A DNA stretch of 64,000 nucleotides from Paenibacillus wynnii (GTDB taxonomy: Bacteria > Bacillota > Bacilli > Paenibacillales > Paenibacillaceae). The translations under genes were made by a program, and so were the position numbers. This document shows positions 24,880-35,352 of the stretch, in pieces; the stretch's first letter is position 1, and the number at the start of each line of letters is the position of its first letter. The stretch spans positions 1,240,001-1,304,000 of the forward strand of contig NZ_JQCR01000002.1 in the NCBI RefSeq assembly GCF_000757885.1, in the 5' to 3' direction. The notes under the pieces were generated by a model. That model was not told where the DNA came from. It saw only the letters and a list, made by a program, of their open reading frames with translations, and ran no database searches.

Positions 24880-26043
24880 TCACAAAATTTCCGTAGTGAG
24901 CGTAAAGCCTTCAATCACAACGTCCTCGTCAATCTCGATCATGATGCAGCGTTTGCCCTGATAATTCACCTGTTTCACATACCTTAAATCCTGCGGGCTG
25001 ATCGCAATGGTCGCAACCTTCGTCTCAATCTTGATCGACTTCGTGGTGAACTTCGGAATCACGCTGCTGGCTTTGAGTTCATAGTTCCGGTCATCGATGA
25101 TCGTCTCGAATGCACGCTCCACCTTCTCCGCCGTCAAGTTCTCTACGCCGCTTGCCGTCAATACTCGTTCCACATCTCTATAATCCAGCTTAGGAGCTTC
25201 TTCCTCCTCGTTGGATTCGATGACCTGGTGGATCTCCTCATATACATGAGCTAGCGTTAACACGTCGAACTGATCGCCCGCCACTTCTTTGACGATTTCT
25301 TCAAAAATAACTCTCTCTTCCTTCGCCGTTACCGACTTCTCGGCATTCAGGACTTGATCGATGAAATGACGATTCGGTTCATTAGCTTTGCCCGAGCAAT
25401 ATAGAACTCGGTTTACATCGGATGCGTTGTCCGTAACACTTGGGTAGAAAAAACCCTGCTCCGGCGTACTCAATTTGATGATGGGATCTACGATGATATT
25501 GTACTTGAATTCCCGCTCGGCATAATCGAACAATAATGATTTCCGCTGCGGTTCAGTGGTATTAACACTACACAGGATGAACGGATGGGCGAACATCTCG
25601 TTCTTCTCGCTCTCCTCAGCTTCATCGTTGCGACTTTTGGTCGGCCGGAAGTACTGCCCGCGAACAAAAGTAACCACCGTATCCCGTTCAAGCTTGGTAT
25701 CCTTGATCATCCTGTCCACGAGAAGGAGCATCAGGTCCTGCCATTCATCCCGGTCACCCGTTATCATGCCTTGATGAAGAAGCACTTTCGTAGGCTCCTC
25801 CGCTTCCTCTTGAAACCGTACCTCGAACAGCTTCTGATCCAACTCACCGGTCAGCAGTTTTTTGAAATTCCCGATATACAGCTCCTGCTTCTCTCGATCT
25901 ACCAGCTCGAACGGCTGACACTCGTAATGATAGATTTCACTGCTTTCCTTCATGATATATACGTTAAGAATATCAAACAGCTTGAGCATATCATGGTCCA
26001 GCTTGAATTGTTTGCGAATGTGCGCGACTTCTTTTTTATTCAT
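24880..26043 (-). CDS. DUF4317 family protein
   Basis: 387 residues starting MNKKEVAHIRKQFK, the usual opening of DUF4317 proteins, with later FVRGQYFRPTKSRND and LCSVNTTEPQRKSLLFDYAE stretches. No membrane segment or known catalytic motif is present. It is probably cytoplasmic with unknown function and is a single-gene unit. Confidence 0.85.
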   Translation of the reverse strand: MNKKEVAHIRKQFKLDHDMLKLFDILNVYIMKESSEIYHYECQPFELVDREKQELYIGNFKKLLTGELDQKLFEVRFQEEAEEPTKVLLHQGMITGDRDEWQDLMLLLVDRMIKDTKLERDTVVTFVRGQYFRPTKSRNDEAEESEKNEMFAHPFILCSVNTTEPQRKSLLFDYAEREFKYNIIVDPIIKLSTPEQGFFYPSVTDNASDVNRVLYCSGKANEPNRHFIDQVLNAEKSVTAKEERVIFEEIVKEVAGDQFDVLTLAHVYEEIHQVIESNEEEEAPKLDYRDVERVLTASGVENLTAEKVERAFETIIDDRNYELKASSVIPKFTTKSIKIETKVATIAISPQDLRYVKQVNYQGKRCIMIEIDEDVVIEGFTLTTEIL

Positions 26044-26225
26044 AATCGGTTCAGCAACCCCTTAAAAGTATTATGGCTTTATTAGTATAAACGATAGGGG
26101 GCGGGAATGGGTTGATGGATATTTAGGATTAAATAACAAATTACCCGTAACAACCGTCACGGGATTAGAAGCAACTATTATATTAGATGGCCACTTGGTA
26201 TGCATGGTTAGGAGACTGGCTGGAT

Positions 26226-27539
26226 CTATTTCTTTCTTTTTTCAATCCTGCCAATGGGTTCCCCATTAGTGACATTATACAGGCGGCTCTTGGGCTCGTA
26301 CATCGTTTGAGCTGGCCACAAGCCGTGGTGTCCTGATACGATGTAACTTACAATGCAAGCAATGAAAAAGTACTCCATACCCTTTCCATTGAATAGTTCC
26401 ATAGCTAACAGAAAAGCGGCTATAGGCGTGTTGGCCCCACCACAGAACACAGCGATCAAGCCTAGAGCAGCAAGGAACGCTAACGGCAATCCCATAATAG
26501 CGTGTAAGGCATTCCCGAGTGTTGCACCCATGAAAAATAAAGGAATAGCTTCACCGCCGACAAAACCGGTTCCAAGTGTCACTGCCGTGAATACCAGCTT
26601 AGCCAAAAAAGCATAGGGTGGGACGTCTTCTTTGAATGACTGCTCAAGCATAGGTAAGCCTCGACCATTATAATCCTGGGAGCCTGCGAACAAGGTAAAT
26701 GCTACAATGATCAGTCCGCCAACAAAAGCTCGCTTCATATGGTTCTTCTTGAACATTCTCTCTGAAATTCTTTGTATTCCGTGTCTCAACTGACAATAAG
26801 AAACACTCAATATACCGAATATAACGGCTGCAAGTATAATTTTTGCGAAGGTAAGCATGGAGTGATCAGGGAGTGTCTGTATAGTAAAATGTTCATGCTT
26901 CACACCCCAACCATTCTCCGTCACATAATGACCTGCGAAGCTGGCTACAAGACACGGAACGACCGCTTCAAACTTGAGCTTCCCCAGAGCGGCCATTTCC
27001 ATTCCGAACACAGCACCAGTTATAGGGGTGCCAAAGGCTGCGCCAAATCCGGCGCTGATTCCGCTCATCAACATAATCTTCGTGTCAGCCTTCAACTTAA
27101 ACCACCGGTTCACAGTTTCCGCTACACTGCCTCCCATTTGCACTGCGGCACCTTCTCTGCCGGTTGACCCACCCAATACGACGGTTAGGAATGTACCCAG
27201 ATATACAATGGGGCCCATTCTTCGGAGAACAGTCTTTGTACCATGAACTGCGTCGATAACCAGATTATTCAGCTCAGCTGCGTCATGCAAAGTATTGTTT
27301 ATCATGGAGGTTCCAAATTTCATATACATATAGCCCAGTGCAATACCACCCAAAGGAAGCAGCCCTATCAACCAACCGTTTCCTTCTCTAACTTTGCCCA
27401 GATAATCATTGGTTTCCAAAAGGAAGGCAGTTGTTGTTCCCACAACCACACCAATTAATCCCCCTAGGAGTATCCATTTACCCAGGAGCATAACGACATG
27501 TATATATTTTTTTATGTTTCCCATCTGAAGGATCCTCAT
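26226..27539 (-). CDS. ClC family chloride/fluoride channel or antiporter
   Basis: 437 residues with about ten spans. GGSTGREGAAVQMGGSVAE contains the gating Glu in the GREGA motif, and GTPITGAVFGMEMA and FCGGANTPIAAFLLAMELF are the other pore-region motifs. The first selectivity motif differs from the GSGIP of chloride ClCs, so a CLC-F-like role is possible, but I cannot decide by eye. It overlaps the DUF421 gene by 4 bp and is co-transcribed with it. Confidence 0.88.
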   Translation of the reverse strand: MRILQMGNIKKYIHVVMLLGKWILLGGLIGVVVGTTTAFLLETNDYLGKVREGNGWLIGLLPLGGIALGYMYMKFGTSMINNTLHDAAELNNLVIDAVHGTKTVLRRMGPIVYLGTFLTVVLGGSTGREGAAVQMGGSVAETVNRWFKLKADTKIMLMSGISAGFGAAFGTPITGAVFGMEMAALGKLKFEAVVPCLVASFAGHYVTENGWGVKHEHFTIQTLPDHSMLTFAKIILAAVIFGILSVSYCQLRHGIQRISERMFKKNHMKRAFVGGLIIVAFTLFAGSQDYNGRGLPMLEQSFKEDVPPYAFLAKLVFTAVTLGTGFVGGEAIPLFFMGATLGNALHAIMGLPLAFLAALGLIAVFCGGANTPIAAFLLAMELFNGKGMEYFFIACIVSYIVSGHHGLWPAQTMYEPKSRLYNVTNGEPIGRIEKRKK

Positions 27540-28147
27540 TTCAGTCGTTCCGGAGGTTCATCTATATGTTGCTTAGTGTGGACTTCCGTAAAAAGATGGC
27601 CAGGCCCCGAAGACTCGGTTGCTGACAAAGGCATGGAAAGATGGGGCATGCTCGCCTGCAGCATCATAACCAGCCTGTCAATGTCCTCTTTGGTTGCATA
27701 CTGCTTGCCGGGCTTTAACAGATATCCCAATTGACCGTTTGATTCTATAGTAGCCCATTGCAGATCACTAATCCTCTGGATGCCCTGCTGCCGGAGTCGT
27801 ACTTCTAGCATATCCACAGAAAGCCGTAATTTTTTAATATTACTCTCGATAATTGTGCCATTCTCGATCACCATACGTGATTTTCCGTACAAAAACGACT
27901 CCATCACATCAGACTTCAGAACAATATACTCAATGCCTATAAGAGTAATTACCATTAATAACGTGATTAACAGCGTAATCCAAATGTTACGGTCACCTAC
28001 GGGTTGAATGATTAATGAGCCCACGGCAACCATCATGACAGTCTGAGCAACTGTAAGTTGTGAGATCGACTTTCTTCCGGCAACTCTTAAGATAAGCACG
28101 CCACCCACTACAATGACAACCGCTTTCCAAATGAAATGTAAATTCAA
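27536..28147 (-). CDS. DUF421 (YetF-like) membrane protein
   Basis: 203 residues with three N-terminal membrane spans, then a soluble domain with SRMVIENGTIIESNIKKLRLS and LPKGKQYATKEDI-like strands, as in YetF/YrbG proteins. It has a good ribosome site (GGGGAGG). The 4-bp overlap with the ClC gene suggests coordinated membrane functions. B. subtilis relatives are sporulation or stress linked; the role here is unknown. Confidence 0.87.
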   Translation of the reverse strand: MNLHFIWKAVVIVVGGVLILRVAGRKSISQLTVAQTVMMVAVGSLIIQPVGDRNIWITLLITLLMVITLIGIEYIVLKSDVMESFLYGKSRMVIENGTIIESNIKKLRLSVDMLEVRLRQQGIQRISDLQWATIESNGQLGYLLKPGKQYATKEDIDRLVMMLQASMPHLSMPLSATESSGPGHLFTEVHTKQHIDEPPERLK

Positions 28148-28267
28148 TTCCTCCCCTCCTTTCGTTGACTGATCATAAGGATAAGGTTTGTAAATATACC
28201 CAGCATTATTCGTCCTATATTCTTGGAGTCAAATTCCTTATATCCAACTAAGAAGAATTCAATAAAA

Positions 28268-28312
28268 AGACACTTGCAAGAGACACTATAATAGCGTCTC
28301 CTGAAAGTGCCC
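28268..28312 (-). terminator. Terminator of the choice-of-anchor protein gene
   Basis: GACACTTGCAAGAGAC (28269-28284) pairs imperfectly with GTCTCCTGAAAGTGCC (28296-28311). The minus strand continues into a run of T. Confidence 0.7.
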
Positions 28313-28323
28313 TTTATCTCTCT

Positions 28324-30603
28324 TTAATTGATTTCAATCAAATTAACATTTCCAGACACTTCATTGGCAACCATCAGCAAAGGTTTTCCCGTCGGACTGT
28401 CTTTACCCTCAACCAAACACAATCCTTCCGGCGCAAGAGAACCGCTTCCTGATACTCCTGTCCCCGTGAAATCTCTTAAGTTGATATAGTCATAGAATTT
28501 CACATCATTTACATCTGTAACATCATACATCATAATTCCGCCTATTCTTTCAAGAGCAATAAATGCATAGGTTTTACCTTTTATTTTCATCACCTTAACA
28601 TCTTCAGGTTCGGGACCTTTTTTGCCGCTTCTCGAGTCGAGCTCAGATTTATTGTTGGACGAGTTGAATACAGTCGGATAAAGCTCTGCCGTAATTTTTT
28701 CAAAATCGCTTCCGCTGTCATAAACTTGGCTCATTGTCGCTGCATCCCAGATCGAAAAGGAACGGCCTCCGTAAATATAGTTTTTATTGTTATCCAGACC
28801 TTCTCGCTCTGCATTCAGGACCGTGTCTATTTTGAAAGTAGTCCCCGGGAACGTATAGGAGCCTGTATCCGCATATTTGTAAGGCTTGGATCCCCATTCT
28901 CTGGCGTCACCTTCATTAGCTGTAAACAAGTACTGATTGCCATCTATTTTTGTTGTGGTAATCCCATCCGGCATATAAACGCCATATAGATTTTGTGGTG
29001 AAATTTCTGCCTTACCGTTTTTCAATGCATCCAGACTGTTAGCAGCCAAATTATGATCTTTGAAGCCCAGACCCTTTACGCTTACAAACGTTTTTGTCTT
29101 CAGATCCAGGGTTGCAATGGCATTGGCTTCCTGCAAGGAAACATACGCATACAAACTGTTCTCGGTTACTGTTATATATTCCGGTTCTAGATCCACTGAA
29201 GGCACTGTGTTAGGTTTTAACAACACTCTGTCTGCAATAAGCGCCGCCCTTGCCCCCGTATGATCGAATGCTTCAAACCCGATTGTAGCCACTGATGCTT
29301 TGTTTAAGCCCTTCTTGATATCAACAATGGTTACAGTCCCTTTAGGGTCAACAGCACCCGGCGCAGTGTATCCTTCCCTCGGTTCGCCTTCATTGGCAGA
29401 CAAGATATACTTGGAATCCGGTGTAAAAGTGACCATATCCGGCTGATTCCCAGCCTCAAAATGCTTCAAATAATTACCGGCATAATCAAGAACCACAATA
29501 TAGCCGTTATCCTTGTAGGTAGCACCCTGTACAGCAATTGCAATGATTTTATCCTTTGTGTTTACATCAATGCTTGTAATATCTCCGCAGAAGAACCCAT
29601 TTGAGGCGGCCATAGCCGTAATATCTAAACGAGCCTCCAAGCTAAGGACTTTCATATGGGTTGAAACAATAGTTGCAGCATCCACAATATCAATCGATTT
29701 TGCTGCGCCGTTTACAATATACATTTTATTATTGTCTTCATTAAATTTCACGATTTCGGCTATTCCGCCATCAGAGTTACTCATACCCGTCTGATAATTT
29801 GCAATGTAATTCAATTTGCCATTAATACTGTTTACTTGGAGTCCTGGAAAAATAGGAGGTTTTGGTTGGACTGGTGGAATCGGTGGGTTGACTGTGCCGC
29901 TGTCCGTGCTTGTCCATACCCCATTGTCCAGGGATCTTGGAAAATATTTATTAATAAAAGTTTCGTTAACCGCTGGGTCATTCCAGGTTAAAAGTTCAAA
30001 ATCCGAAGAATTATGATCCGTATCCACAAAGTTAATTCTTCTAAGCGTTTTCTGTTTGGAGGTTGGGACGGCAGGCATATCCCCCTCACCGATATTGTTG
30101 AAGTTTGTTGCTCTGTTCGAAATGGCATCAACCTGAATTCCTTTATTGTCCACAAGCTTTAATTCAATGGTCTTATCGTTGTCGATATATCTTGTCGACC
30201 AGTCTAAATCTTTTGCTGTAAGCAAATATTTCAGGTAGGTTGTCGATGTTGTCTCCGCAGCTCCTCTGATTAAAAATGAATGCTGTGCAGGAATAGAGCC
30301 TGTGAGGTTCAACGTATCCACCTGAAGATTTCCCGATGCGTCTAGTGTAGAACCCGGATGCGTGTTGGGTCTGTTAGATGAATAGGCTAGTGTATAGCCG
30401 GAGAGATCAATCGTAGTATTTGTCGGGTTGTAAAGCTCTATAAAGCTGTGAGTAAATGGCGTATCGCTTTTTCCACCGCCTCCATAAAGCTGGTTAATGA
30501 CTAAGTGGTTTCCTGGCTGTGTCTCTGCAGATACACTCATTGGCAGAACTCCAGGGAACAAACACACCATAATCATCAGACTAATGATTCTTGATTTCAA
30601 CAT
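28324..30603 (-). CDS. Secreted lamin-tail / choice-of-anchor I family protein
   Basis: The ATG at 30603 has GGGAGG 7 nt upstream and gives 759 residues; the frame is open 66 bp further without a site. It has a signal peptide (LKSRIISLMIMVCLFPGVLP ending at SVSA), then a lamin-tail domain (LVINQLYGGGGKSD, FIELYNPTN; residues about 30-170), a Pro linker (PPIPPVQPKPP, about 265), and a large beta-propeller-like domain with ANEGEPREG and ANEGDAREWG repeats (about 300-759). No LPxTG or membrane anchor is seen at the C terminus. Related proteins are often annotated as alkaline-phosphatase-like; no catalytic residues can be assigned here. Confidence 0.8.
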   Translation of the reverse strand: MLKSRIISLMIMVCLFPGVLPMSVSAETQPGNHLVINQLYGGGGKSDTPFTHSFIELYNPTNTTIDLSGYTLAYSSNRPNTHPGSTLDASGNLQVDTLNLTGSIPAQHSFLIRGAAETTSTTYLKYLLTAKDLDWSTRYIDNDKTIELKLVDNKGIQVDAISNRATNFNNIGEGDMPAVPTSKQKTLRRINFVDTDHNSSDFELLTWNDPAVNETFINKYFPRSLDNGVWTSTDSGTVNPPIPPVQPKPPIFPGLQVNSINGKLNYIANYQTGMSNSDGGIAEIVKFNEDNNKMYIVNGAAKSIDIVDAATIVSTHMKVLSLEARLDITAMAASNGFFCGDITSIDVNTKDKIIAIAVQGATYKDNGYIVVLDYAGNYLKHFEAGNQPDMVTFTPDSKYILSANEGEPREGYTAPGAVDPKGTVTIVDIKKGLNKASVATIGFEAFDHTGARAALIADRVLLKPNTVPSVDLEPEYITVTENSLYAYVSLQEANAIATLDLKTKTFVSVKGLGFKDHNLAANSLDALKNGKAEISPQNLYGVYMPDGITTTKIDGNQYLFTANEGDAREWGSKPYKYADTGSYTFPGTTFKIDTVLNAEREGLDNNKNYIYGGRSFSIWDAATMSQVYDSGSDFEKITAELYPTVFNSSNNKSELDSRSGKKGPEPEDVKVMKIKGKTYAFIALERIGGIMMYDVTDVNDVKFYDYINLRDFTGTGVSGSGSLAPEGLCLVEGKDSPTGKPLLMVANEVSGNVNLIEIN

Positions 30604-30769
30604 GTATTTACCTCCCGATAATGTTTGTTGCGGTCTACGATCAACACGCTCTTGGGCACTGTAGTTCATACTACACAGGAACTATTATCCTGATCGCACA
30701 GTTATGTAAAATTTTAAATAAAAAAGACTCCCGCGAAGAGCCAGCGAGAGCCGTAAATATTGAGATTGC

Positions 30770-31786
30770 TTATATCGACATATAGAATAACGATCTTAAC
30801 TTTTCTTTCATACTATTTATAATCATTTGTCCCATGTTTGCTTCTGTAAGTGTAATGTCCCATATTGCGACATTTGTAACCGGATTTGGATCATCGTTAA
30901 TTATTTTTATGGTAAGTTCATTTACTCCCTTTAAAGGGATTTGAAAGAAGATACGCTGATTCTCACCACTATTAGCGGATAAACCCAGTGAATAAATTTC
31001 TGTTCCATCTGCGATAAATAGGATGTCGCTGTTCCCTTGGCTTGCTGTATTGATTACATCATCGGGTATAGCGGCATAGCCTGTCATTTTTGCATATTCT
31101 CCATTTAAAAGAAACATAAATTCGTTCGTTCTTGTATTCTTTCTGCTGTAAACATTTTTTTGAGGCTCAATCTTTTCTCGATCCACTGTAAAACTTGAAA
31201 GGCTTTCATCCCACAGTACAGAACCATCTTTTAATGCTAGTTCATTCAGGGCTACGAATTCGCCACCCCCATTTTCTAAATAATTATTGACCCCTCCCAC
31301 AATGGCAATGGTGCCAATCGAAAGGATAATCGCCGTTAGGATGATCCTGTAGATGCCTTTAAGATTATCTCGGTCACGGGGTACTAATCGCTGTCCGCAA
31401 AATCCTACCACAGCCCCTAATGTGTTAATGATGATATCGTCAATATCAAAGGCTCCTAAACGGGAAAGCATTTGTAAGGTTTCAAGAAGCGTAATTGACA
31501 CAATAAATATGGTTATAAATCGAACAAAACTACAACGGAACAGAAGTGGGATGACCATCCCAAGAGGTATAAATACGACAAAGTTGCCCAACTCAAAAAA
31601 CCAAATTTTAAAGTCCCCACCCATTGGAAAATGTAAAGAAATCCCTTGAGGCATTAGATTATATCGCAAGCTAGGGTCCTGAATGGAAGCAGCTCTGTTG
31701 AACCCTATATACAAAAAATAGAGGATCAAAACAGAATATACAGCTAACAGTATAATCGTTATTTTCCGTAACTTTCCTTGATACAT
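30770..31786 (-). CDS. VanZ family membrane protein
   Basis: With the ATG at 31786 (AAAGGG upstream) there are 338 residues. The N-terminal half has five hydrophobic segments and the VanZ pattern FELGNFVVFIPLGMVIPLLF with FDIDDIIINTLGAVVGF. The C-terminal 150 residues are soluble and beta-rich, longer than classical VanZ (about 160 residues). VanZ-like proteins are linked to teicoplanin resistance; with the extra domain the function here is open. Confidence 0.83.
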   Translation of the reverse strand: MYQGKLRKITIILLAVYSVLILYFLYIGFNRAASIQDPSLRYNLMPQGISLHFPMGGDFKIWFFELGNFVVFIPLGMVIPLLFRCSFVRFITIFIVSITLLETLQMLSRLGAFDIDDIIINTLGAVVGFCGQRLVPRDRDNLKGIYRIILTAIILSIGTIAIVGGVNNYLENGGGEFVALNELALKDGSVLWDESLSSFTVDREKIEPQKNVYSRKNTRTNEFMFLLNGEYAKMTGYAAIPDDVINTASQGNSDILFIADGTEIYSLGLSANSGENQRIFFQIPLKGVNELTIKIINDDPNPVTNVAIWDITLTEANMGQMIINSMKEKLRSLFYMSI

Positions 31787-31888
31787 ATTACACCCTTTCT
31801 CTCTCAAAACGGCAGTCATACGTCCAATTGATTTTTGAACCGTTGCTGCTTTGAGTATAGTTAATATCTAAAAATAGTATACCGCAAC

Positions 31889-31919
31889 AAAATACCCATG
31901 ACGAGTTGTCACGGGTATT
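31889..31919 (-). terminator. Terminator of the DUF4386 gene
   Basis: AATACCCATGAC pairs with GTCACGGGTATT (one mismatch) around a 5-nt loop, with TTTTGTTG following on the minus strand. Confidence 0.75.
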
Positions 31920-31936
31920 GGTTTATTACTGCAAAC

Positions 31937-32584
31937 CTATCCTTCTTCTACTCTCGATCTGATCATACTCAACCCGAGCATCACAAACCATGCTGCGAAA
32001 AGCAGCTGTGAAACAAACACCATAGCGGTTCCAATCAACCAAGGATAAGCACCGATCAAGTCCAGTATCCCTACCATAAATCCTAAATAAGCTACAGGCT
32101 TGCCAATCACGCTTTTTCTTATTACGAGACACAATATGATGGTAGCCGCACTGAAGACAATCGCTACAAGATGCATGCCTCCATAGTATACGCTGAGCAC
32201 CAGTTTGTAGATATCTAGTGAAAGTTCAATATCATACACGGGATAGACCAGTCTTCCCAGGATAATGTCCAGGAATATATTAATAGGTATGACCACAGCC
32301 AAAAGACTGCATCCCAACCATGTTTTGACTATATCTACCTTCACCAGTATCTGATACAAGGCAACGATTGAAGGGATCAACAATAAGGTGGCAAAGAAAA
32401 GCAATTCGTCCGCCATGGCGATATTGAACTTCCATTCCCGCAGCCATATCATCAGCTCTGCATCCGAGAGCGGAGGACTCGGCATCGGCAGAACAAATAG
32501 ATACTGAGCAAAAAAGAGAATCCCAGAAAGGATCAAAGTAATGCCGCCAAATTTAATAACGCCGATTTTTTTCATTGGGTTCAT
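31937..32584 (-). CDS. DUF4386 family integral membrane protein
   Basis: 215 residues with six hydrophobic segments. The opening FGGITLILSGILFFAQYLFV, followed by a soluble loop with LMIWLREWKFN, is typical of DUF4386 proteins. The start could be codon 1 or codon 4 (MNPMKKIG); neither has a strong SD. The function is unknown. Confidence 0.78.
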   Translation of the reverse strand: MNPMKKIGVIKFGGITLILSGILFFAQYLFVLPMPSPPLSDAELMIWLREWKFNIAMADELLFFATLLLIPSIVALYQILVKVDIVKTWLGCSLLAVVIPINIFLDIILGRLVYPVYDIELSLDIYKLVLSVYYGGMHLVAIVFSAATIILCLVIRKSVIGKPVAYLGFMVGILDLIGAYPWLIGTAMVFVSQLLFAAWFVMLGLSMIRSRVEEG

Positions 32585-32603
32585 CTCAATTCTGTGTTTT
32601 CAA

Positions 32604-32855
32604 TTATTTTTGGGAATTAAGTATAAACATAGAGGCATCTTGTCCCATGAATATTTTACTTCCAGTATAAAACGTTTTAGATTGAATATCTCTGTACCCA
32701 ACAAGTCCAGTTCCACACCCAAAATCAATAGCAGACTTTCTTTTAGCATCACCCAAATATTCTCGAATGGCATCTGATGATACCTTTGCGATTTGGATTC
32801 TTTCAGAAATGTCATAGCTATCAGCTATCATTTCAAACTTATCTGTATTTCCCAT
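32604..32855 (-). pseudogene. Truncated SAM-dependent methyltransferase
   Basis: Only 83 residues remain. The beginning (FEMIADSYDISERIQIAKVS, then SAIDFGCGTGLVG) is a normal class I methyltransferase N terminus with the SAM-binding GxGxG loop, but the sequence loses similarity after the loop and stops where 130 or more residues would be expected. It marks the left edge of the accessory region. Confidence 0.6.
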
Positions 32856-32937
32856 TATGTTCGGTTCTGCCTTCCCTACCTATGCCCTCGCTATCAAGCT
32901 GGCGTTGTAATATGACAAGGCATACTTCATTTTCACT

Positions 32938-35352
32938 TTAAATATTCCGCACTTCCACAACCTTCCCCAAATCCACAAACTGCTCATGATCCAGTTTCAC
33001 CTTCACTCTGCCCTTTCTACGCTTCTCACGCCATTCCCGCAGCGCTTCCTCCGTTTCCAGACGGAGCTCGGCAATCTCCAGGGCCCGGTCCAGGATGTAC
33101 TTGCTAGTATAAAGCACAGTATAGATCCCTTGTCCTCCAAGTGTAATAGGAATAGCTAATCCCTTCCATTCCTCAATCGTAAATCGTACATACAGATCTT
33201 CTTCAGTACCCGGGCGACAAGGGACTTCCTTGATCTCCTTACGCCGCAGCACCTTCCAATCCGCCACTTTGCCTACCCAGTGAATGCCTGTTTTTGCGGG
33301 ATCAGTAAACTTCTTTCTGGATTGGCACATCGCTACGTATTCGAGTTGAGTGAGTATCTTTACATCTGAAAGGTTTTCTAATGGCATATGATAAAAAGAT
33401 TTCTGCAACGCCATCTCCACTTGTCCGGGTCCCCGGACAGAACCGACAAGCACATTTTTGCCCGCTAGCTGATTGGCATAGTATTCTTTCGTACCGCGTG
33501 GACGAGTCGAGCGCTCAAAAGCTTTTTCCGGACTATCCTGAATAATCTCATCTAAGAACTGCTCCACCAAGCTTGTAGAATTCGGTAGGAACGGTAAAGC
33601 GCCAATATTCAATAGCTCAATGCTTTTGTAGAATCGATGGGCCTTGTACCGCTCCTCATCCGGATAGGGAAATAATACATAGGCGCCAAACATGCTTCGC
33701 TCATATTCTCCTGAGCCTATCTCCTGATAGACTATCGCGTCCCGATACCGATGCATCGTGTTGATGTCATCTTCTTCAGGCCCAGGCTGACCATATTTCT
33801 GATGATAGGAAGTGCCCTCATAGGCCGGATTTAAGCGGTATTTCGCATCAAATACATACTTGTACTCTTTAATTTTGCCAGCATCCTTCTTCTTCAGTGT
33901 CAGTACATTATCCGGTCGCTGACTGAGCGTCGGGGTCTTATCCGAGCCGGGAATCGCATTATAATACATGATGAACTGCTCCCCGTTGACCGGATTCTGG
34001 TAGACCATCTTGGCGCTCTGCGAGCGATCCAGCGTAACAAAAATACCGTTCCGATTCACCTTAATAATATCCTGCTTCACCAGTTTATACTTTTGCCCTA
34101 GGAGCTGATTCAGCTTCAAGAAGCACCAATACTCATAGAGCTGAGCAACATCCTTCATAGATAAGCGGAACAGGTCACCTTGGATAGACAGACCTTTAAG
34201 CAGCATCAGATAACAACGATAGACCTCGCGGTATCCAGGGGCCATCTGCAGCACAAGCGTAACGGACATCTGCTTCAGCACTCCAGCCTCACGCAAGAAA
34301 TCCATCTTAAGTACTCGCTCTAGCTGGGTGAGCATGGCGTCTAACCTTTTAATAAGTAATGGATCTAAGGTTCGGCTATTCATCTTCCAGCGAGTCTTAA
34401 GCTCCTTCAGCTTCCCATGAATACGTTCCAGCATCCAGCGGATGAACCGGTTCTCATTCGTATCATAGGCAAGGCGTTTACGTGTCTCTATTAGATGTGT
34501 AGCTGTATAATTTTTACTACCAATTTTCAAGAAACCATGTCTCGTATCTTCTCTCAACCGTTCGCGATGCTTCACGAGCTCGCGGATATTCTCTCTGCCT
34601 GCCTTTTTAACCCGATTGGCATCCACTAGCCGGTGATCCTGGAGCAGCGCGTAATTGGGATTCTTGTTAATACGCTCAACCGCATCCAAGAGCTGTCTAA
34701 AGACATGCTGTAGTATGGTGAAGAACTCCGTTAAGCTCTGATGCTGCGTCTCCCGCAGGCCTGTTAACTGGTAGGTTTTGCGCAAAAAGTCAAAGGCCAA
34801 ATTATAAATTTGCGCATTCACTTCATTCAAAATATTCTGGTAATCCAGCTTGTAATCCATCTTAGAGGGGAAAATCTCCATCTCTACCCGCAGTAAAGTC
34901 TGTCCCATGCTGCGGATCTCCCATTCCGTCAAACCAACCTCATTCCCAAAGTTCAGAACACCCGCAAGAATAGAGTCCCCTAGGGGCTTAACCGCCTGCC
35001 GCAGCAGCACATTCTCATGGTAAAAAGAAAGGCTATCAATGCTCTTGTTCTGGATAACCAGTTCATACGACTGCGTCTCATAAAAACATGGAAAAACAGA
35101 CTCCCCCGGCTGCCACTCCACCATCCCGCCCATCTCAGGTGAAAAGACTTTAATCTGCACATTCCCAAGCCGTTCGGAGCAATCAAGCCCAAGCTGTGCA
35201 TTCACCCACTCCTGACTAGAAGAACGATGGAGCTGCAATGTCTCTACCGTAGGATGATAAGGCCGTCCTTGAAGAAAAAGAGTAAAAAGCTCCGTTTCTA
35301 TACGGAGCAACTCAACCGTCTGATTAAGAGAGCCAGAATGAGGTGAATCCAT
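32938..35352 (-). CDS. DUF2357 / McrC-like PD-(D/E)XK nuclease subunit
   Basis: 804 residues. The N-terminal part matches DUF2357, and around residue 499 the stretch YKYVFDAKYRLNPAYEG has the D...D-A-K nuclease pattern shared with McrC-type subunits. A C-terminal basic stretch (EWREKRRKGRVKVK) is present. The gene overlaps the McrB-like AAA+ gene by 29 bp, so the two proteins are made together. It is inferred to be the DNA-cutting half of a type IV-like restriction system directed at modified phage DNA. Confidence 0.85.
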   Translation of the reverse strand: MDSPHSGSLNQTVELLRIETELFTLFLQGRPYHPTVETLQLHRSSSQEWVNAQLGLDCSERLGNVQIKVFSPEMGGMVEWQPGESVFPCFYETQSYELVIQNKSIDSLSFYHENVLLRQAVKPLGDSILAGVLNFGNEVGLTEWEIRSMGQTLLRVEMEIFPSKMDYKLDYQNILNEVNAQIYNLAFDFLRKTYQLTGLRETQHQSLTEFFTILQHVFRQLLDAVERINKNPNYALLQDHRLVDANRVKKAGRENIRELVKHRERLREDTRHGFLKIGSKNYTATHLIETRKRLAYDTNENRFIRWMLERIHGKLKELKTRWKMNSRTLDPLLIKRLDAMLTQLERVLKMDFLREAGVLKQMSVTLVLQMAPGYREVYRCYLMLLKGLSIQGDLFRLSMKDVAQLYEYWCFLKLNQLLGQKYKLVKQDIIKVNRNGIFVTLDRSQSAKMVYQNPVNGEQFIMYYNAIPGSDKTPTLSQRPDNVLTLKKKDAGKIKEYKYVFDAKYRLNPAYEGTSYHQKYGQPGPEEDDINTMHRYRDAIVYQEIGSGEYERSMFGAYVLFPYPDEERYKAHRFYKSIELLNIGALPFLPNSTSLVEQFLDEIIQDSPEKAFERSTRPRGTKEYYANQLAGKNVLVGSVRGPGQVEMALQKSFYHMPLENLSDVKILTQLEYVAMCQSRKKFTDPAKTGIHWVGKVADWKVLRRKEIKEVPCRPGTEEDLYVRFTIEEWKGLAIPITLGGQGIYTVLYTSKYILDRALEIAELRLETEEALREWREKRRKGRVKVKLDHEQFVDLGKVVEVRNI

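Noticed and set aside
28148..28260. Fluoride riboswitch upstream of the DUF421-ClC operon
   Set aside because: I looked because the channel may be CLC-F-like, but could not identify the conserved riboswitch core by eye.
30720..30770. Terminator of the VanZ gene
   Set aside because: GACTCCCGC...GCGAGAGCC pairs only imperfectly and is not convincing enough to list.
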